Source: Lachnospiraceae bacterium C7 (GTDB lineage: Bacteria > Bacillota > Clostridia > Lachnospirales > Lachnospiraceae). Taken from it: a stretch of DNA of 64,000 nt. Shown here one piece after another: positions 8,232-17,710 of this stretch. Made by a program: the position numbers and the translations under genes. The stretch covers positions 40,811 to 104,810 of the forward strand of contig FOPE01000004.1 in NCBI GenBank assembly GCA_900113385.1. Direction: 5' to 3'. Each line of letters starts with the position of its first letter. Position 1 is the stretch's first letter. The notes beneath the pieces are model-generated. The model saw nothing but the letters and a program-made list of their open reading frames with translations, was not told the DNA's origin and searched no databases.

Positions 8232-9875
8232 TTAGTTTTCTGAATCATCATCTGATTCACTCATAGAGAATACTTGACGTTTTCTAGCCATTTCATCATT
8301 CTCAAGATACTCATCATAAGTTGTAATCTTATCAATCATAGAACCATTAGGTAATAATTCAATGATACGGTTAGCAGTTGTCTGAACAACCTGGTGATCA
8401 CGGCTGGCAAAAAGAATAACGCCAGGGAATTTAATCATACCATTATTTAATGCAGTAATAGATTCCATATCTAAGTGGTCAGTAGGCTCATCAAACATTA
8501 AAACATTGCTACCTTCGATCATCATTCTTGAAAGAAGTACACGTACTTTCTCTCCACCGGATAATACGCGCATTTTCTTAACACCATCTTCACCAGCGAA
8601 AAGCATTCTACCAAGGAAACCACGAACATAAGTAGCTTCTTTTACTTCAGAGTACTGTGTAAGCCAATCAACGATAACTTCATCAGTATCAAAAATCTTT
8701 GTGTTATCTTTTGGGAAGTAAGACTGGCTAGTAGTTACACCCCATTTAAATGTACCTTCATCAGGTTCCATTTCACCAGCAAGGATTTTGAATAATGTAG
8801 TTTTAGCTAATTCGTTACCACCAACAAAAGCAACTTTATCATCGTGACCTACAATAAATGAAATGTTATCTAAAACTTTTACTCCATCGATAGTTTTAGA
8901 AATTCCCTCAACTGAAAGAACATCATTACCGATTTCACGATTAGGTCTAAAGTCGATGTATGGATATTTACGGCTTGAAGGTCTAATGTCATCAAGCTGG
9001 ATTTTCTCAAGAGCTTTCTTTCTAGATGTAGCCTGTTTTGATTTTGAAGCATTAGCAGAGAATCTAGAAATGAATTCTTGTAATTCTTTAATTTTTTCTT
9101 CTTTTTTCTTATTAGCTTCTTTCATTTGACGAATCATAAGCTGACTTGATTCATACCAGAAATCATAGTTACCAGCATAAATCTGGATTTTTCCATAATC
9201 AAGATCGGCAATGTTTGTACATACCTTGTTAAGGAAGTAACGGTCATGGGATACGATGATTACAGTATTGTCAAAGTTAATAAGGAACTCCTCTAACCAA
9301 GAAATAGCATCTAAATCTAAGTGGTTAGTAGGCTCATCTAAAAGTAAGATGTCAGGGTTACCAAAAAGTGCTTGAGCAAGTAAAACCTTAACTTTAATTG
9401 CACCAGGTAAATCTTTCATCATTGTGTAATGATCTTCAGAAGGGATTCCAAGACCATTTAATAATGTTGCAGCATCACTTTCAGCATTCCAACCGTCCAT
9501 TTCGGCGAATTCAGCTTCAAGTTCACTAGCACGAATACCATCTTCATCTGAAAAATCTTCTTTTGCATAGATTGCATCTTTTTCTTTCATAATGTCATAA
9601 AGACGTTTGTTACCCATAATAACAGTATCAAGTACCATGTGATCATCATACTTGAAGTGGTCCTGCTGTAAGAATGAAAGACGTTGTCCAGGAGTGATGA
9701 TAATTTCACCATTTGTAGGTTCAATCTGACCAGATAAAATTTTTAAAAATGTAGATTTACCAGCACCATTTGCACCGATTAATCCATAACAGTTGCCCTC
9801 TGTAAATTTGATGTTTACATCTTCAAAAAGAGCTTTTTTGCCAAGACGCAAAGTTACGTTACTTGCTTGAATCAT
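8232..9875 (-). CDS. ABC-F family ATPase, YbiT/YkpA type
   Basis: Soluble twin-ATPase of the ABC-F class, 547 residues, expected to act at the ribosome rather than in transport; no membrane segment is present. NBD1 has Walker A GANGAGKST and Walker B LLLDEPTNHLD. Its signature is degenerate (LPGAIKVKVLLAQAL), as in YbiT. A Lys/Glu-rich linker (EANKKKEEKIKEL) joins it to NBD2, which has a good LSGGEKVRVLLSRM signature but an unusual Walker A (GGNELAKTT) and SRD where SHD is usual. It opens with AGGAG eight bases before ATG. It converges on the GH43 gene and diverges from nifJ. The exact role of this subfamily is uncertain. Confidence 0.85.
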   Translation of the reverse strand: MIQASNVTLRLGKKALFEDVNIKFTEGNCYGLIGANGAGKSTFLKILSGQIEPTNGEIIITPGQRLSFLQQDHFKYDDHMVLDTVIMGNKRLYDIMKEKDAIYAKEDFSDEDGIRASELEAEFAEMDGWNAESDAATLLNGLGIPSEDHYTMMKDLPGAIKVKVLLAQALFGNPDILLLDEPTNHLDLDAISWLEEFLINFDNTVIIVSHDRYFLNKVCTNIADLDYGKIQIYAGNYDFWYESSQLMIRQMKEANKKKEEKIKELQEFISRFSANASKSKQATSRKKALEKIQLDDIRPSSRKYPYIDFRPNREIGNDVLSVEGISKTIDGVKVLDNISFIVGHDDKVAFVGGNELAKTTLFKILAGEMEPDEGTFKWGVTTSQSYFPKDNTKIFDTDEVIVDWLTQYSEVKEATYVRGFLGRMLFAGEDGVKKMRVLSGGEKVRVLLSRMMIEGSNVLMFDEPTDHLDMESITALNNGMIKFPGVILFASRDHQVVQTTANRIIELLPNGSMIDKITTYDEYLENDEMARKRQVFSMSESDDDSEN

Positions 9876-10279
9876 AATTTGATATCTCCTATATAAATGT
9901 TTTATTGTTGTCTGCCATAAAAAAGCAGTGTTTCTACTATTAAAATATATTTTTTATTTATGGTATATATTCCAAAAAAACTATAATACACCGATGATAA
10001 AAAAACATACAAATGTAATAATACTAAAAAAATGTTAGAAAAGCAACTGCAAATTCTAGCAATGGAATGTACAATACTATGCAAATAGACTATGAAAAAA
10101 GCTTATAAATAGATAGTTCTATTGAAAATTACTAAATGGTATCTCAAAAAATACAATCCTTTATGTATGATTTGCTTGATTTTTATGTCAAAACTGACTA
10201 TATTTATATATAGAGGCTCAGTTAATGAATTGAGACCAATATTTTGAACATTTTTAAATAGAAGAGTAGGAGGATTTAC
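9876..10279. other. Divergent intergenic region, ABC-F / nifJ
   Basis: About 400 bp of AT-rich sequence holding the promoters of both genes. On the nifJ side a promoter and a small hairpin (CTCAGTT 10217-10223 with AATTGAG 10228-10234) are visible. The rest shows nothing I can name. Confidence 0.6.
10176..10204 (+). promoter_or_regulatory. nifJ promoter
   Basis: TTGATT (10176-10181) and TATATT (10199-10204) are 17 bases apart. The transcript would start near 10211 and carry a 7-bp hairpin at 10217-10234 at its 5' end, which could stabilise the mRNA or be an operator. Confidence 0.65.
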
Positions 10280-13200
10280 ATGAAACGTTCAATGAAAACA
10301 ATGGATGGTAACCATGCTGCAGCTCATGTATCATATGCATACACAGATGTAGCGGCTATTTATCCTATCACACCTTCATCTGTAATGGCAGAAGCAACAG
10401 ATGAATGGGCTACTGCAGGTAGACAAAATATTTTCGGACAGACTGTACAGGTTACAGAGATGCAGTCAGAGGCTGGTGCTGCTGGTACAGTACACGGCTC
10501 ATTAACAGCTGGTGCATTAACAACAACATACACAGCTTCACAGGGACTTTTACTTATGATCCCTAACCTTTACAAAATCGCAGGAGAAAGACTTCCAGGT
10601 GTATTCAACGTATCAGCACGTTGTGTAGCTTCTCATGCATTAAATATTTTCGGTGATCACTCAGATGTTTACGCTTGCCGTCAGACAGGTGTTGCAATGC
10701 TTTGTGAATCATCAGTTCAGGAAGTTATGGATTTAACTCCAGTTGCTCACTGTGCAGCAATCGAAGGAAGACTTCCATTTATCAACTTCTTTGATGGATT
10801 CCGTACATCACACGAAATTCAGAAAATCGAAACATGGGATTATGCAGATCTTAAAGATATGGTTAACGAAGAAGCAATCGATGCTTTCCGTAAGAATTCT
10901 TTAAATCCAAATCATCCATGTGAGATGGGCTCAGCTCAAAACCCAGATATTTTCTTCCAGACAAGAGAAGCTTGTAACACAGCATACGATGAGTTACCAG
11001 CTATCGTTCAAAAATACATGGACAAAGTCAATGAGAAGATTGGAACAAACTACAAATTATTTAACTACTATGGTGCTGAGGATGCTGAAAAAGTTATCAT
11101 CGCTATGGGTTCAGTTTGTGACACAATCGATGAGACAATCGATTTCTTAAGAGAAAGAGGAGAAAAAGTCGGTGTTGTTAAAGTTCGTCTTTACAGACCA
11201 TTCGTAAAAGAAGCTTTAATCGCTGCAATCCCAGATTCTGTTAAGAGAATTTCTGTATTAGACAGAACTAAAGAGCCAGGTTCACTTGGCGAGCCATTAT
11301 ACTTAGATGTTGTAGCTGCACTTAAAGGATCTAAATTCGATCAGGTTCCAGTATTTAGTGGACGTTACGGATTAGGTTCAAAAGATACAACACCAGGACA
11401 GATTATTTCTGTATTTAATAATGAAGAAAAAGAAAGATTTACAATCGGTATTATCGATGATGTTACAAACCTTTCACTTGATGTTAAAGAGGATCCAGTT
11501 ACAACTCCTGAAGGAACTACAAACTGTAAGTTCTGGGGACTTGGTGCTGATGGTACAGTAGGTGCTAATAAGAACTCTATCAAGATCATTGGTGATAACA
11601 CAGACATGTATGCACAAGCTTACTTTGATTATGATTCAAAGAAATCTGGTGGTGTAACAATTTCCCACTTAAGATTTGGACATTCACCAATTCGTTCAAC
11701 ATACTTAATTTCAAAAGCTAACTTCGTAGCATGTCACTGTACAGCATATATTTACAAATACAACATGGTACAAGACCTTGTTCCAGGTGGTACATTCCTT
11801 TTCAATACACAGTGGTCAGTTGACGAATTAGATGAGAAATTACCAGGACAGGTTAAAAAATATATCGCTGATAACAATATCAACTTCTACATCATTGATG
11901 GTGTAAAAATTGGTAAAGAAATCGGACTTGGAAAACGTATCAACACAGTTTTACAGTCAGCTTTCTTCTCATTAACAAAACTTATTCCAGAAGAACAAGT
12001 ACTTCAGTTAATGAAAGATGCAGCAAAAGCTTCTTATGCTAAGAAAGGTGATAACGTTGTTAAGATGAACTGGGATGCTATCGATGCTGGTGCTACAGCA
12101 TATGTCAAAGTAGACGTTCCAGAAAGCTGGAAGAATTGCACAGCTGATGACTTAACAGCTAAGATTGGCGAAGGTCGTGCAGACGCTGTTGACTTCGTTA
12201 AAGATATTCAGGTTAAAGTTAACGCTCAGCAGGGTAACAACATTCCTGTATCAGTAGTTAAAAAATATGAAACAGGTAATACACCTTCAGGTACAGCTGC
12301 ATTCGAAAAACGTGGTGTTGCAACAGACGTTCCAGTTTGGGATTCAACAAAATGTATCGAATGTAACCAGTGTGCTTATGTTTGTCCACACGCTGCAATC
12401 CGTCCAGTAGCATTAACAGAAGAAGAAGCTGCAAATGCACCAGAAGGAATGCAGACAAAAGACTTAAATATGATGCCAGGATACAAATTCGCTATTACTG
12501 TTTCAGCTTATGACTGTACAGGATGTGGATCTTGTGTAAATGTTTGTCCAGATAAAGTTCAGGCTATTACAATGGCTTCATTCGAAGAAAATGAAGGAGA
12601 GCAGGCATACTTTGATTATGGTGTAAGCCTTCCAGATAAAGAAGACGTTATCGAGAAATTCAAACTTACATCAGTTAAAGGTTCTCAGTTCAGACAGCCA
12701 TTACTTGAGTTCTCAGGAGCTTGTGGTGGATGTGGTGAAACACCTTATGCAAAATTAATTACACAGTTATTTGGTGATAGAATGTACATCGCAAACGCTA
12801 CAGGATGTTCATCAATTTGGGGTAACTCATCACCTTCTACACCATATACAGTAAACAAAGATGGACATGGTCCAGCTTGGTCTAACTCATTATTCGAAGA
12901 TGCAGCTGAGTTTGGTTACGGTATGTTACTTGCTCAGAGAGCTATTCGTGATAGATTAAAAGACGAAGTAGAAAAAGTAGCTTCTGAAAATTCAGATGTT
13001 AAATCTGCAGCAGACGAGTGGATTGATACATTCGCAAGTGGTATTACAAACGGAGCTGCAACAGACAAATTAGTAGCAGCATTAGAAAAAGATGGTTCAG
13101 CAGCAGCTAAATCAATCTTAAAAGAAAAAGATTATCTTGCTAAGAAATCACAGTGGATCTTCGGTGGTGATGGATGGGCATACGATATCGGATTCGGTGG

Positions 13201-13804
13201 AGTTGACCATGTATTAGCATCAGGAAAAGATATCAACGTAATGGTATTCGATACTGAGGTATATTCAAATACAGGTGGACAGTCTTCAAAAGCTACACCA
13301 ACAGGTGCTATTGCACAGTTCGCAGCAGGCGGAAAAGAAACTAAGAAGAAAGACTTAGCTGGTATCGCTATGAGTTATGGTTATGTATATGTTGCACACA
13401 TCGCAATGGGTGCTAACATGGCTCAGACAGTTAAAGCATTAGCAGAAGCTGAAGCTTATCCAGGACCATCACTTATCATCGCTTATGCTCCATGTATCAA
13501 CCATGGTATCAAGAAAGGTATGAGCAAAGCAATGACAGAAGAGAAACTTGCAGTAGAATCAGGATACTGGTTCAACTTCAGATACAATCCTGTTCTTGCA
13601 GCAGAAGGAAAAGATGCCTTCATGTTAGATAGCAAAGAGCCAACAGGCGATTATCAGGAATTCTTAAAAGGTGAGAACCGTTATGCTTCATTAGTTAAGT
13701 TCCACCCAGAGAAAGCTTCTGAGTTATTCGCAAGCGCTGAGCAGACATCTAAAGAACGTTATGAGTACTTAAAGAAACTTGTAACATTATATTCTGCAAA
13801 ATAA
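10280..13804 (+). CDS. nifJ: Pyruvate:ferredoxin (flavodoxin) oxidoreductase
   Basis: Converts pyruvate and CoA to acetyl-CoA and CO2 while reducing ferredoxin; the central oxidative step of fermentation in clostridia. The single 1174-residue chain matches the homodimeric PFOR length. Domain order is pyrimidine-binding N-terminus, CoA-side and linker domains, a two-cluster ferredoxin domain (CIECNQCAYVCP starting at C692 and CTGCGSCVNVCP at C746), then the TPP pyrophosphate domain with CGGCGETPY, ATGCSSIWG and GDGWAYDIGFGG. Codons look optimised compared with neighbours, as expected for a highly expressed gene. Start follows AGGAGG. It is monocistronic, between its own promoter and a strong terminator. 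Confidence 0.97.
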   Translation: MKRSMKTMDGNHAAAHVSYAYTDVAAIYPITPSSVMAEATDEWATAGRQNIFGQTVQVTEMQSEAGAAGTVHGSLTAGALTTTYTASQGLLLMIPNLYKIAGERLPGVFNVSARCVASHALNIFGDHSDVYACRQTGVAMLCESSVQEVMDLTPVAHCAAIEGRLPFINFFDGFRTSHEIQKIETWDYADLKDMVNEEAIDAFRKNSLNPNHPCEMGSAQNPDIFFQTREACNTAYDELPAIVQKYMDKVNEKIGTNYKLFNYYGAEDAEKVIIAMGSVCDTIDETIDFLRERGEKVGVVKVRLYRPFVKEALIAAIPDSVKRISVLDRTKEPGSLGEPLYLDVVAALKGSKFDQVPVFSGRYGLGSKDTTPGQIISVFNNEEKERFTIGIIDDVTNLSLDVKEDPVTTPEGTTNCKFWGLGADGTVGANKNSIKIIGDNTDMYAQAYFDYDSKKSGGVTISHLRFGHSPIRSTYLISKANFVACHCTAYIYKYNMVQDLVPGGTFLFNTQWSVDELDEKLPGQVKKYIADNNINFYIIDGVKIGKEIGLGKRINTVLQSAFFSLTKLIPEEQVLQLMKDAAKASYAKKGDNVVKMNWDAIDAGATAYVKVDVPESWKNCTADDLTAKIGEGRADAVDFVKDIQVKVNAQQGNNIPVSVVKKYETGNTPSGTAAFEKRGVATDVPVWDSTKCIECNQCAYVCPHAAIRPVALTEEEAANAPEGMQTKDLNMMPGYKFAITVSAYDCTGCGSCVNVCPDKVQAITMASFEENEGEQAYFDYGVSLPDKEDVIEKFKLTSVKGSQFRQPLLEFSGACGGCGETPYAKLITQLFGDRMYIANATGCSSIWGNSSPSTPYTVNKDGHGPAWSNSLFEDAAEFGYGMLLAQRAIRDRLKDEVEKVASENSDVKSAADEWIDTFASGITNGAATDKLVAALEKDGSAAAKSILKEKDYLAKKSQWIFGGDGWAYDIGFGGVDHVLASGKDINVMVFDTEVYSNTGGQSSKATPTGAIAQFAAGGKETKKKDLAGIAMSYGYVYVAHIAMGANMAQTVKALAEAEAYPGPSLIIAYAPCINHGIKKGMSKAMTEEKLAVESGYWFNFRYNPVLAAEGKDAFMLDSKEPTGDYQEFLKGENRYASLVKFHPEKASELFASAEQTSKERYEYLKKLVTLYSAK

Positions 13805-13865
13805 TAAAATAGGTTTTCATTTCTAAGTCTTTGACTTAGAGTTTTATGTAATCTATAATCCAAAA

Positions 13866-13895
13866 ACGCCACCCCATTTTGGGGTGGTGTTTTTT
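13866..13895 (+). terminator. nifJ terminator
   Basis: An 11-bp GC-rich stem (arms 13866-13876 and 13880-13890, loop TTT) is followed by TTTTT. A weaker hairpin, CTAAGTC/GACTTAG (13823-13839), precedes it. Confidence 0.9.
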
Positions 13896-14002
13896 GCGAT
13901 AAAACAAAGTTTGACAACAAAAAACTGTAATGATAAAATTAATGTATATATGTAAAAGGGTTTTTAGAGAGTTATAAATATAATAAAGAGGAGAGGGTTA
14001 AA

Positions 14003-15571
14003 ATGGAAGAAAAGGGATTTACTTTTGAAAACGATCTTAAATTAGAAGATGCAGAAATCATAGTAGATTACGACGAAACAGTGGATGCAGATTCAGATGT
14101 AGACACTTTTGATAAAGATGATGACATAATGGAAATCACCATTGATCCAAATAGAAAATTCCCCGCAAATCTTAACGAATCATTAACAGCAACTCTTAAT
14201 GAGACATTAGCTGAAGATGCAGCTAAAGAGAAGGCAGCTGAAGAAAAGAAAGATTCTCTAGAAAAGAAAGAGATTTTAAAAAAGGATGATATTCCAAAAA
14301 AGAAAGAAAATTTAGAAAAGGAAGATACTCCGGAAAAAAAAGAAACTCTAGAGAAAAAAGAGAAAGCTGGTTCGCGAGGCAGAGCTGTAAGAACGGCATC
14401 TAGACCACGAGTTACAAGAAGCACAAGAAGCTCTAAGATTATTAGAGAAAATAATTTATCAGAGAGCAAGTCAAACAATGAAAAAGAATTACAAAAAGAA
14501 CCACAGATCACATCAGAGAGCAAACTAGAAAAAGAACCACAGATTACATCACAGTATCAACTAGAAAAAGAATTGCAAGTCAAGTCAAAGGTAACACCAA
14601 GTCAAGAAACAAAAGCTACATCATATGAAGAACCCCATGAAGAGCAAAACAAAACTCAATTGGGCCAGGATGGAGCAACACTTTTGGAAGAAAAAATTAG
14701 ACAAGCAAAAATTGCAAAGCTAGAAGCAATACAAGCTATGCATGAATTGGGAAGCCATGTAGGGGCAAATGATACAAGAACACAGATATTAAAAGATGAC
14801 ATAAAAAACGATATTAAGAAAGATACGCAAGAAAACTTAGAGAACAAAGCAAGGGTCGAAGCGAGGAAAGAAGTTAAGGAAAACAAGGGGGAAAACGATA
14901 TGATGGTAGCACATGACGACAATTTTTTACTAAATCAAATTGATGAGTTTAGAGAAAAAGCAAAGAAATTGCAAGAAATGATTCAAACAAAAGAAAATAA
15001 AGCAAAGGAACTTCAAAAAATTTTGATAGATAAAGAGGATAAAGCCGAAGAATTACAAAAAATACTAGATGAAAGACAAGACAAGGCAGACGGTATTACA
15101 GATGAAATTGCAAAAAGATTGAAAGTAATGGAAGAAGAAATTTCAGAACGTATGTCAGATATAGAAATTATAGTTGATAGACAGCTTAAAGAAAACAGCA
15201 TTGAACTTGAAAAGTTAAAAACAGAACTTAAAGAAAGTATTGAGGTTTCTAATGATAATGTAGCGGAAATAATGGACGCTAAATTAGATGAAAAAATAAC
15301 AGGCAACGAGATTGAAGAAATAGTTGAGGAGCAAGCTGAAGCAGTAAAGGCGACTGTTTCTGAAAAAATTCATACAGAAGGTGTAAAATTATATAGAAAC
15401 ACCCAGGATTTATTCAAAGAAATGGACAGTCACGTAGAAGAAATTAGCATTGCTACTAATAATATTTCATCATTAAAAGGTGCAGTTCGTGGAATTATGG
15501 CATTTACCTTACTTAACTTTGCAGGTATGGCCTTTACTATTTTATATACTTTAGGATTTATTAACTTTTAA
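14003..15571 (+). CDS. Unrecognised acidic coiled-coil protein with C-terminal membrane anchor
   Basis: I do not recognise this 522-residue protein. Residues 1-60 are acidic; about 75-215 are low-complexity Lys/Glu with imperfect repeats (KKETLEKKE; LEKEPQITS twice). A basic patch (RGRAVRTASRPRVTRSTR) sits near 125-145. From about 310 a coiled coil contains four 14-residue repeats of the form KAKELQKILIDKED, two heptads each, and continues to about 480. A single hydrophobic segment (about 492-517, GIMAFTLLNFAGMAF) ends the protein, suggesting a tail anchor with the bulk in the cytoplasm. Start follows GAGGAGAGGG. It lies alone between nifJ and ppaC. A structural or envelope-linked scaffold is possible but unproven. 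Confidence 0.75.
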   Translation: MEEKGFTFENDLKLEDAEIIVDYDETVDADSDVDTFDKDDDIMEITIDPNRKFPANLNESLTATLNETLAEDAAKEKAAEEKKDSLEKKEILKKDDIPKKKENLEKEDTPEKKETLEKKEKAGSRGRAVRTASRPRVTRSTRSSKIIRENNLSESKSNNEKELQKEPQITSESKLEKEPQITSQYQLEKELQVKSKVTPSQETKATSYEEPHEEQNKTQLGQDGATLLEEKIRQAKIAKLEAIQAMHELGSHVGANDTRTQILKDDIKNDIKKDTQENLENKARVEARKEVKENKGENDMMVAHDDNFLLNQIDEFREKAKKLQEMIQTKENKAKELQKILIDKEDKAEELQKILDERQDKADGITDEIAKRLKVMEEEISERMSDIEIIVDRQLKENSIELEKLKTELKESIEVSNDNVAEIMDAKLDEKITGNEIEEIVEEQAEAVKATVSEKIHTEGVKLYRNTQDLFKEMDSHVEEISIATNNISSLKGAVRGIMAFTLLNFAGMAFTILYTLGFINF

Positions 15572-15695
15572 TTATTTGTAAAGTAAAAGATAGTTAAGTA
15601 AACAGAAAAAATACAAAAAGGATATAATGAGAAACAGTTAAGTGAACAGAAAAAATATTAAAAGAAAATAATAGAAAAATAAATAAAATAAAAAC

Positions 15696-15815
15696 AAAAA
15701 TCTCCTATTATTATTGACAGTTTTGCATTTTTTTAGTATAACTGATATTGTGTGTTAAGATATAAATAACGAGCAGTTATTAAAAATAGAAAGAAAATAG
15801 TAATAGGAGATTTTT
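15696..15815 (+). repeat. 15-bp perfect inverted repeat flanking the ppaC promoter
   Basis: AAAAATCTCCTATTA (15696-15710) is the exact reverse complement of TAATAGGAGATTTTT (15801-15815), which contains the ppaC ribosome binding site. The left arm lies upstream of the promoter, so only a transcript starting further upstream would carry both arms. Confidence 0.8.
15714..15742 (+). promoter_or_regulatory. ppaC promoter
   Basis: TTGACA (15714-15719) and TATAAC (15737-15742) are 17 bases apart, predicting a start near 15749 and a leader of about 70 bases. Confidence 0.7.
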
Positions 15816-15817
15816 AT

Positions 15818-17473
15818 ATGGAAACAAAGAAAGTTTGGGTAGTCGGACACAAACATCCAGATTCGGATTCAATATGTTCAGCTATTGCGTATGCAAATTT
15901 AAAAAACAAAATCAATAAAGATGAAAGCATCTCATATGAACCAAGACGTGCAGGAGATGTTAACCCAGAAACAGCCTATGTACTAGATAGATTTAATGTT
16001 CAGGCTCCAGAATTAGTTAAAGATGCTGGTTCCCAGGTTAAAGACATTAAGATTCGTAAAACTGAAGGTGTAAGCAGTCATATTTCTATTAGAAAAGCAT
16101 GGGATATGATGAAAGATTTAAATGTTGCTACACTTCCAGTAGTTAATACTAAGAATAAGCTTGAAGGCTTAATCGTTACAGGTGATATCGCTGAATCATA
16201 CATGGACGTATATGATAACGAGACATTAGCAGTTGCTAGAACTCAATACAAGAACATGATTGAGACATTAGCAGGTAAACTTGTTACAGGTAATGAGCAT
16301 GGATATTTCATTAAAGGAAAAGTTGTTATAGGAACAGCTACATCAGAAGTATTAAGAGATAAAATTGCTTCAGATGACCTTGTAATTTTAAGTGATAGAG
16401 AAGATGCTCAGTTACTAGCTATTAGTGAAAACTGTAGCTGTCTTGTTGTAAGCAATGGCTTTACAGTAAGCGAGAAAGTTATTGAAGAAGCAGATAAGAG
16501 AGAAGTTGTAGTAATCAGCACTCCTTATGATACATTTACAGCAGCTCGTTTAATTAACCAGAGTATGCCAATTAAATATTTCATGGCAAAAGATAGTTTT
16601 ACAACATTTACATTAGATGATCTTTTATCAGATGTTAAAGAGACTATGTCACAGGTTCGTCACAGAGATTTCCCAGTAGTTGATGATGATATGAACTACA
16701 TTGGAATGATTTCTAGACGTAACTTATTAAGCTTTGATAAAAAGAAAGTTATTTTAGTTGACCATAACGAAAAATCTCAAGCATTAGATAACATTGAGGA
16801 TGCAGAAATCGTTGAAGTAATTGACCACCACAAAATTGGTGATTTACAGACACTTGCTCCAGTTTACTTTAGAAATCAGCCATTAGGTTGTACAGGTACT
16901 ATTATTTACCAGATGTACCAGGAGAATGGTGTTGAAATCGAACCAACAATTGCAGGCCTTTTATGTTCAGCAATTCTTTCAGATACACTTATGTTCCGTT
17001 CACCAACATGTACTATGGTAGATAAAGCGGCAGGTGAAGCATTAGCTAAGATTGCAGGTGTTGATTATGAAGAATTAGCTATTAAGATGTTTGAAGCAGG
17101 AAGTAACTTCGCTGAGAAGACAGAAGAAGAAATCTTAAATCAAGATTTCAAAATCTTCCATGCAGGAGACATTTCATTTGGTGTAGATCAGATTAGTGCT
17201 ATGAGTAAAAAACAGTTAGACGAAGTTAAAGCTCGTTTAATTCCAGCTCTTCCAGGTATGTTAGAAGAAAAAGGTATCGATATGGTATATGTTATGTTAA
17301 CAGATATCTTAAATGAATCTACAGACTTAATTTGCGATGGTGAGAATTCAAAAGAAACAGCAACAGCTGCATTTGCCAATGCTAAGAAGACAGATGATAG
17401 CTTATGGCTTGAAGGCGTTGTTTCTAGAAAGAAACAGCTTATTCCATCACTTATGGGTGCAATTGGAGAATAA
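15818..17473 (+). CDS. ppaC: Family II Mn-dependent inorganic pyrophosphatase with CBS and DRTGG domains
   Basis: Hydrolyses pyrophosphate to phosphate in the cytoplasm. The 551-residue length fits the CBS-containing family II enzymes, not the roughly 310-residue simple form. The DHH core is split: GHKHPDSDS at the N-terminus and VDHNEKSQA, EVIDHHKIGD and the Arg/Lys-bearing DHHA2 part after about residue 305. Between them lie CBS1 (about 80-130), a DRTGG domain (about 130-245) and CBS2 (about 250-305). Enzymes of this type are regulated by AMP, ADP and diadenosine polyphosphates binding the CBS pair. AGGAGA precedes the ATG and is part of a 15-bp inverted repeat. It is monocistronic. Confidence 0.95.
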   Translation: METKKVWVVGHKHPDSDSICSAIAYANLKNKINKDESISYEPRRAGDVNPETAYVLDRFNVQAPELVKDAGSQVKDIKIRKTEGVSSHISIRKAWDMMKDLNVATLPVVNTKNKLEGLIVTGDIAESYMDVYDNETLAVARTQYKNMIETLAGKLVTGNEHGYFIKGKVVIGTATSEVLRDKIASDDLVILSDREDAQLLAISENCSCLVVSNGFTVSEKVIEEADKREVVVISTPYDTFTAARLINQSMPIKYFMAKDSFTTFTLDDLLSDVKETMSQVRHRDFPVVDDDMNYIGMISRRNLLSFDKKKVILVDHNEKSQALDNIEDAEIVEVIDHHKIGDLQTLAPVYFRNQPLGCTGTIIYQMYQENGVEIEPTIAGLLCSAILSDTLMFRSPTCTMVDKAAGEALAKIAGVDYEELAIKMFEAGSNFAEKTEEEILNQDFKIFHAGDISFGVDQISAMSKKQLDEVKARLIPALPGMLEEKGIDMVYVMLTDILNESTDLICDGENSKETATAAFANAKKTDDSLWLEGVVSRKKQLIPSLMGAIGE

Positions 17474-17496
17474 TTAATTCTAATATGTACCACCAA

Positions 17497-17575
17497 TGAG
17501 GATACCCCTCAGCAAAAAGGTATTTCGCTGAACTTAAACGGATTTAGGTATTACCTAAATTATGTTTAAGGGAGG
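17497..17575 (+). other. Unexplained nested hairpins downstream of ppaC
   Basis: GAGG/CCTC (17498-17510), TCAGC/GCTGA (17509-17531) and CTTAAAC/GTTTAAG (17533-17570) enclosing ATTTAGG/CCTAAAT (17542-17560) follow one another, ending at a GGAGG. They lie between the ppaC stop and the terminator. They may be a 3'-UTR element or a small RNA. I recognise no family. Confidence 0.4.
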
Positions 17576-17605
17576 CTTAATATAAAGACCACAATATAAT
17601 ACATA

Positions 17606-17650
17606 AAAAGGGTGCTGCAGGAATGAATTTCATTCTTGCAACACCCTTTT
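17606..17650. terminator. Bidirectional terminator, ppaC / araC-type gene
   Basis: A 22-bp stem with one mismatch and one wobble, arms 17606-17627 and 17629-17650, bounded by AAAA and TTTT. It suits both converging genes. Confidence 0.85.
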
Positions 17651-17710
17651 GTATTGTACGAATAAATATAAAATTAATATTTTTTAAGTGATTTTAGTTG
17701 CGGTTTAAAA

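Noticed and set aside
9902..10084. 60-residue minus-strand frame between the ABC-F gene and nifJ
   Set aside because: No ribosome binding site, A/T-driven composition, and it lies in the ABC-F promoter region.
14068..15306. Minus-strand frames antisense to the coiled-coil gene
   Set aside because: Long only because Lys/Glu codons read as Phe/Ser/Leu on the other strand; no starts with ribosome sites.
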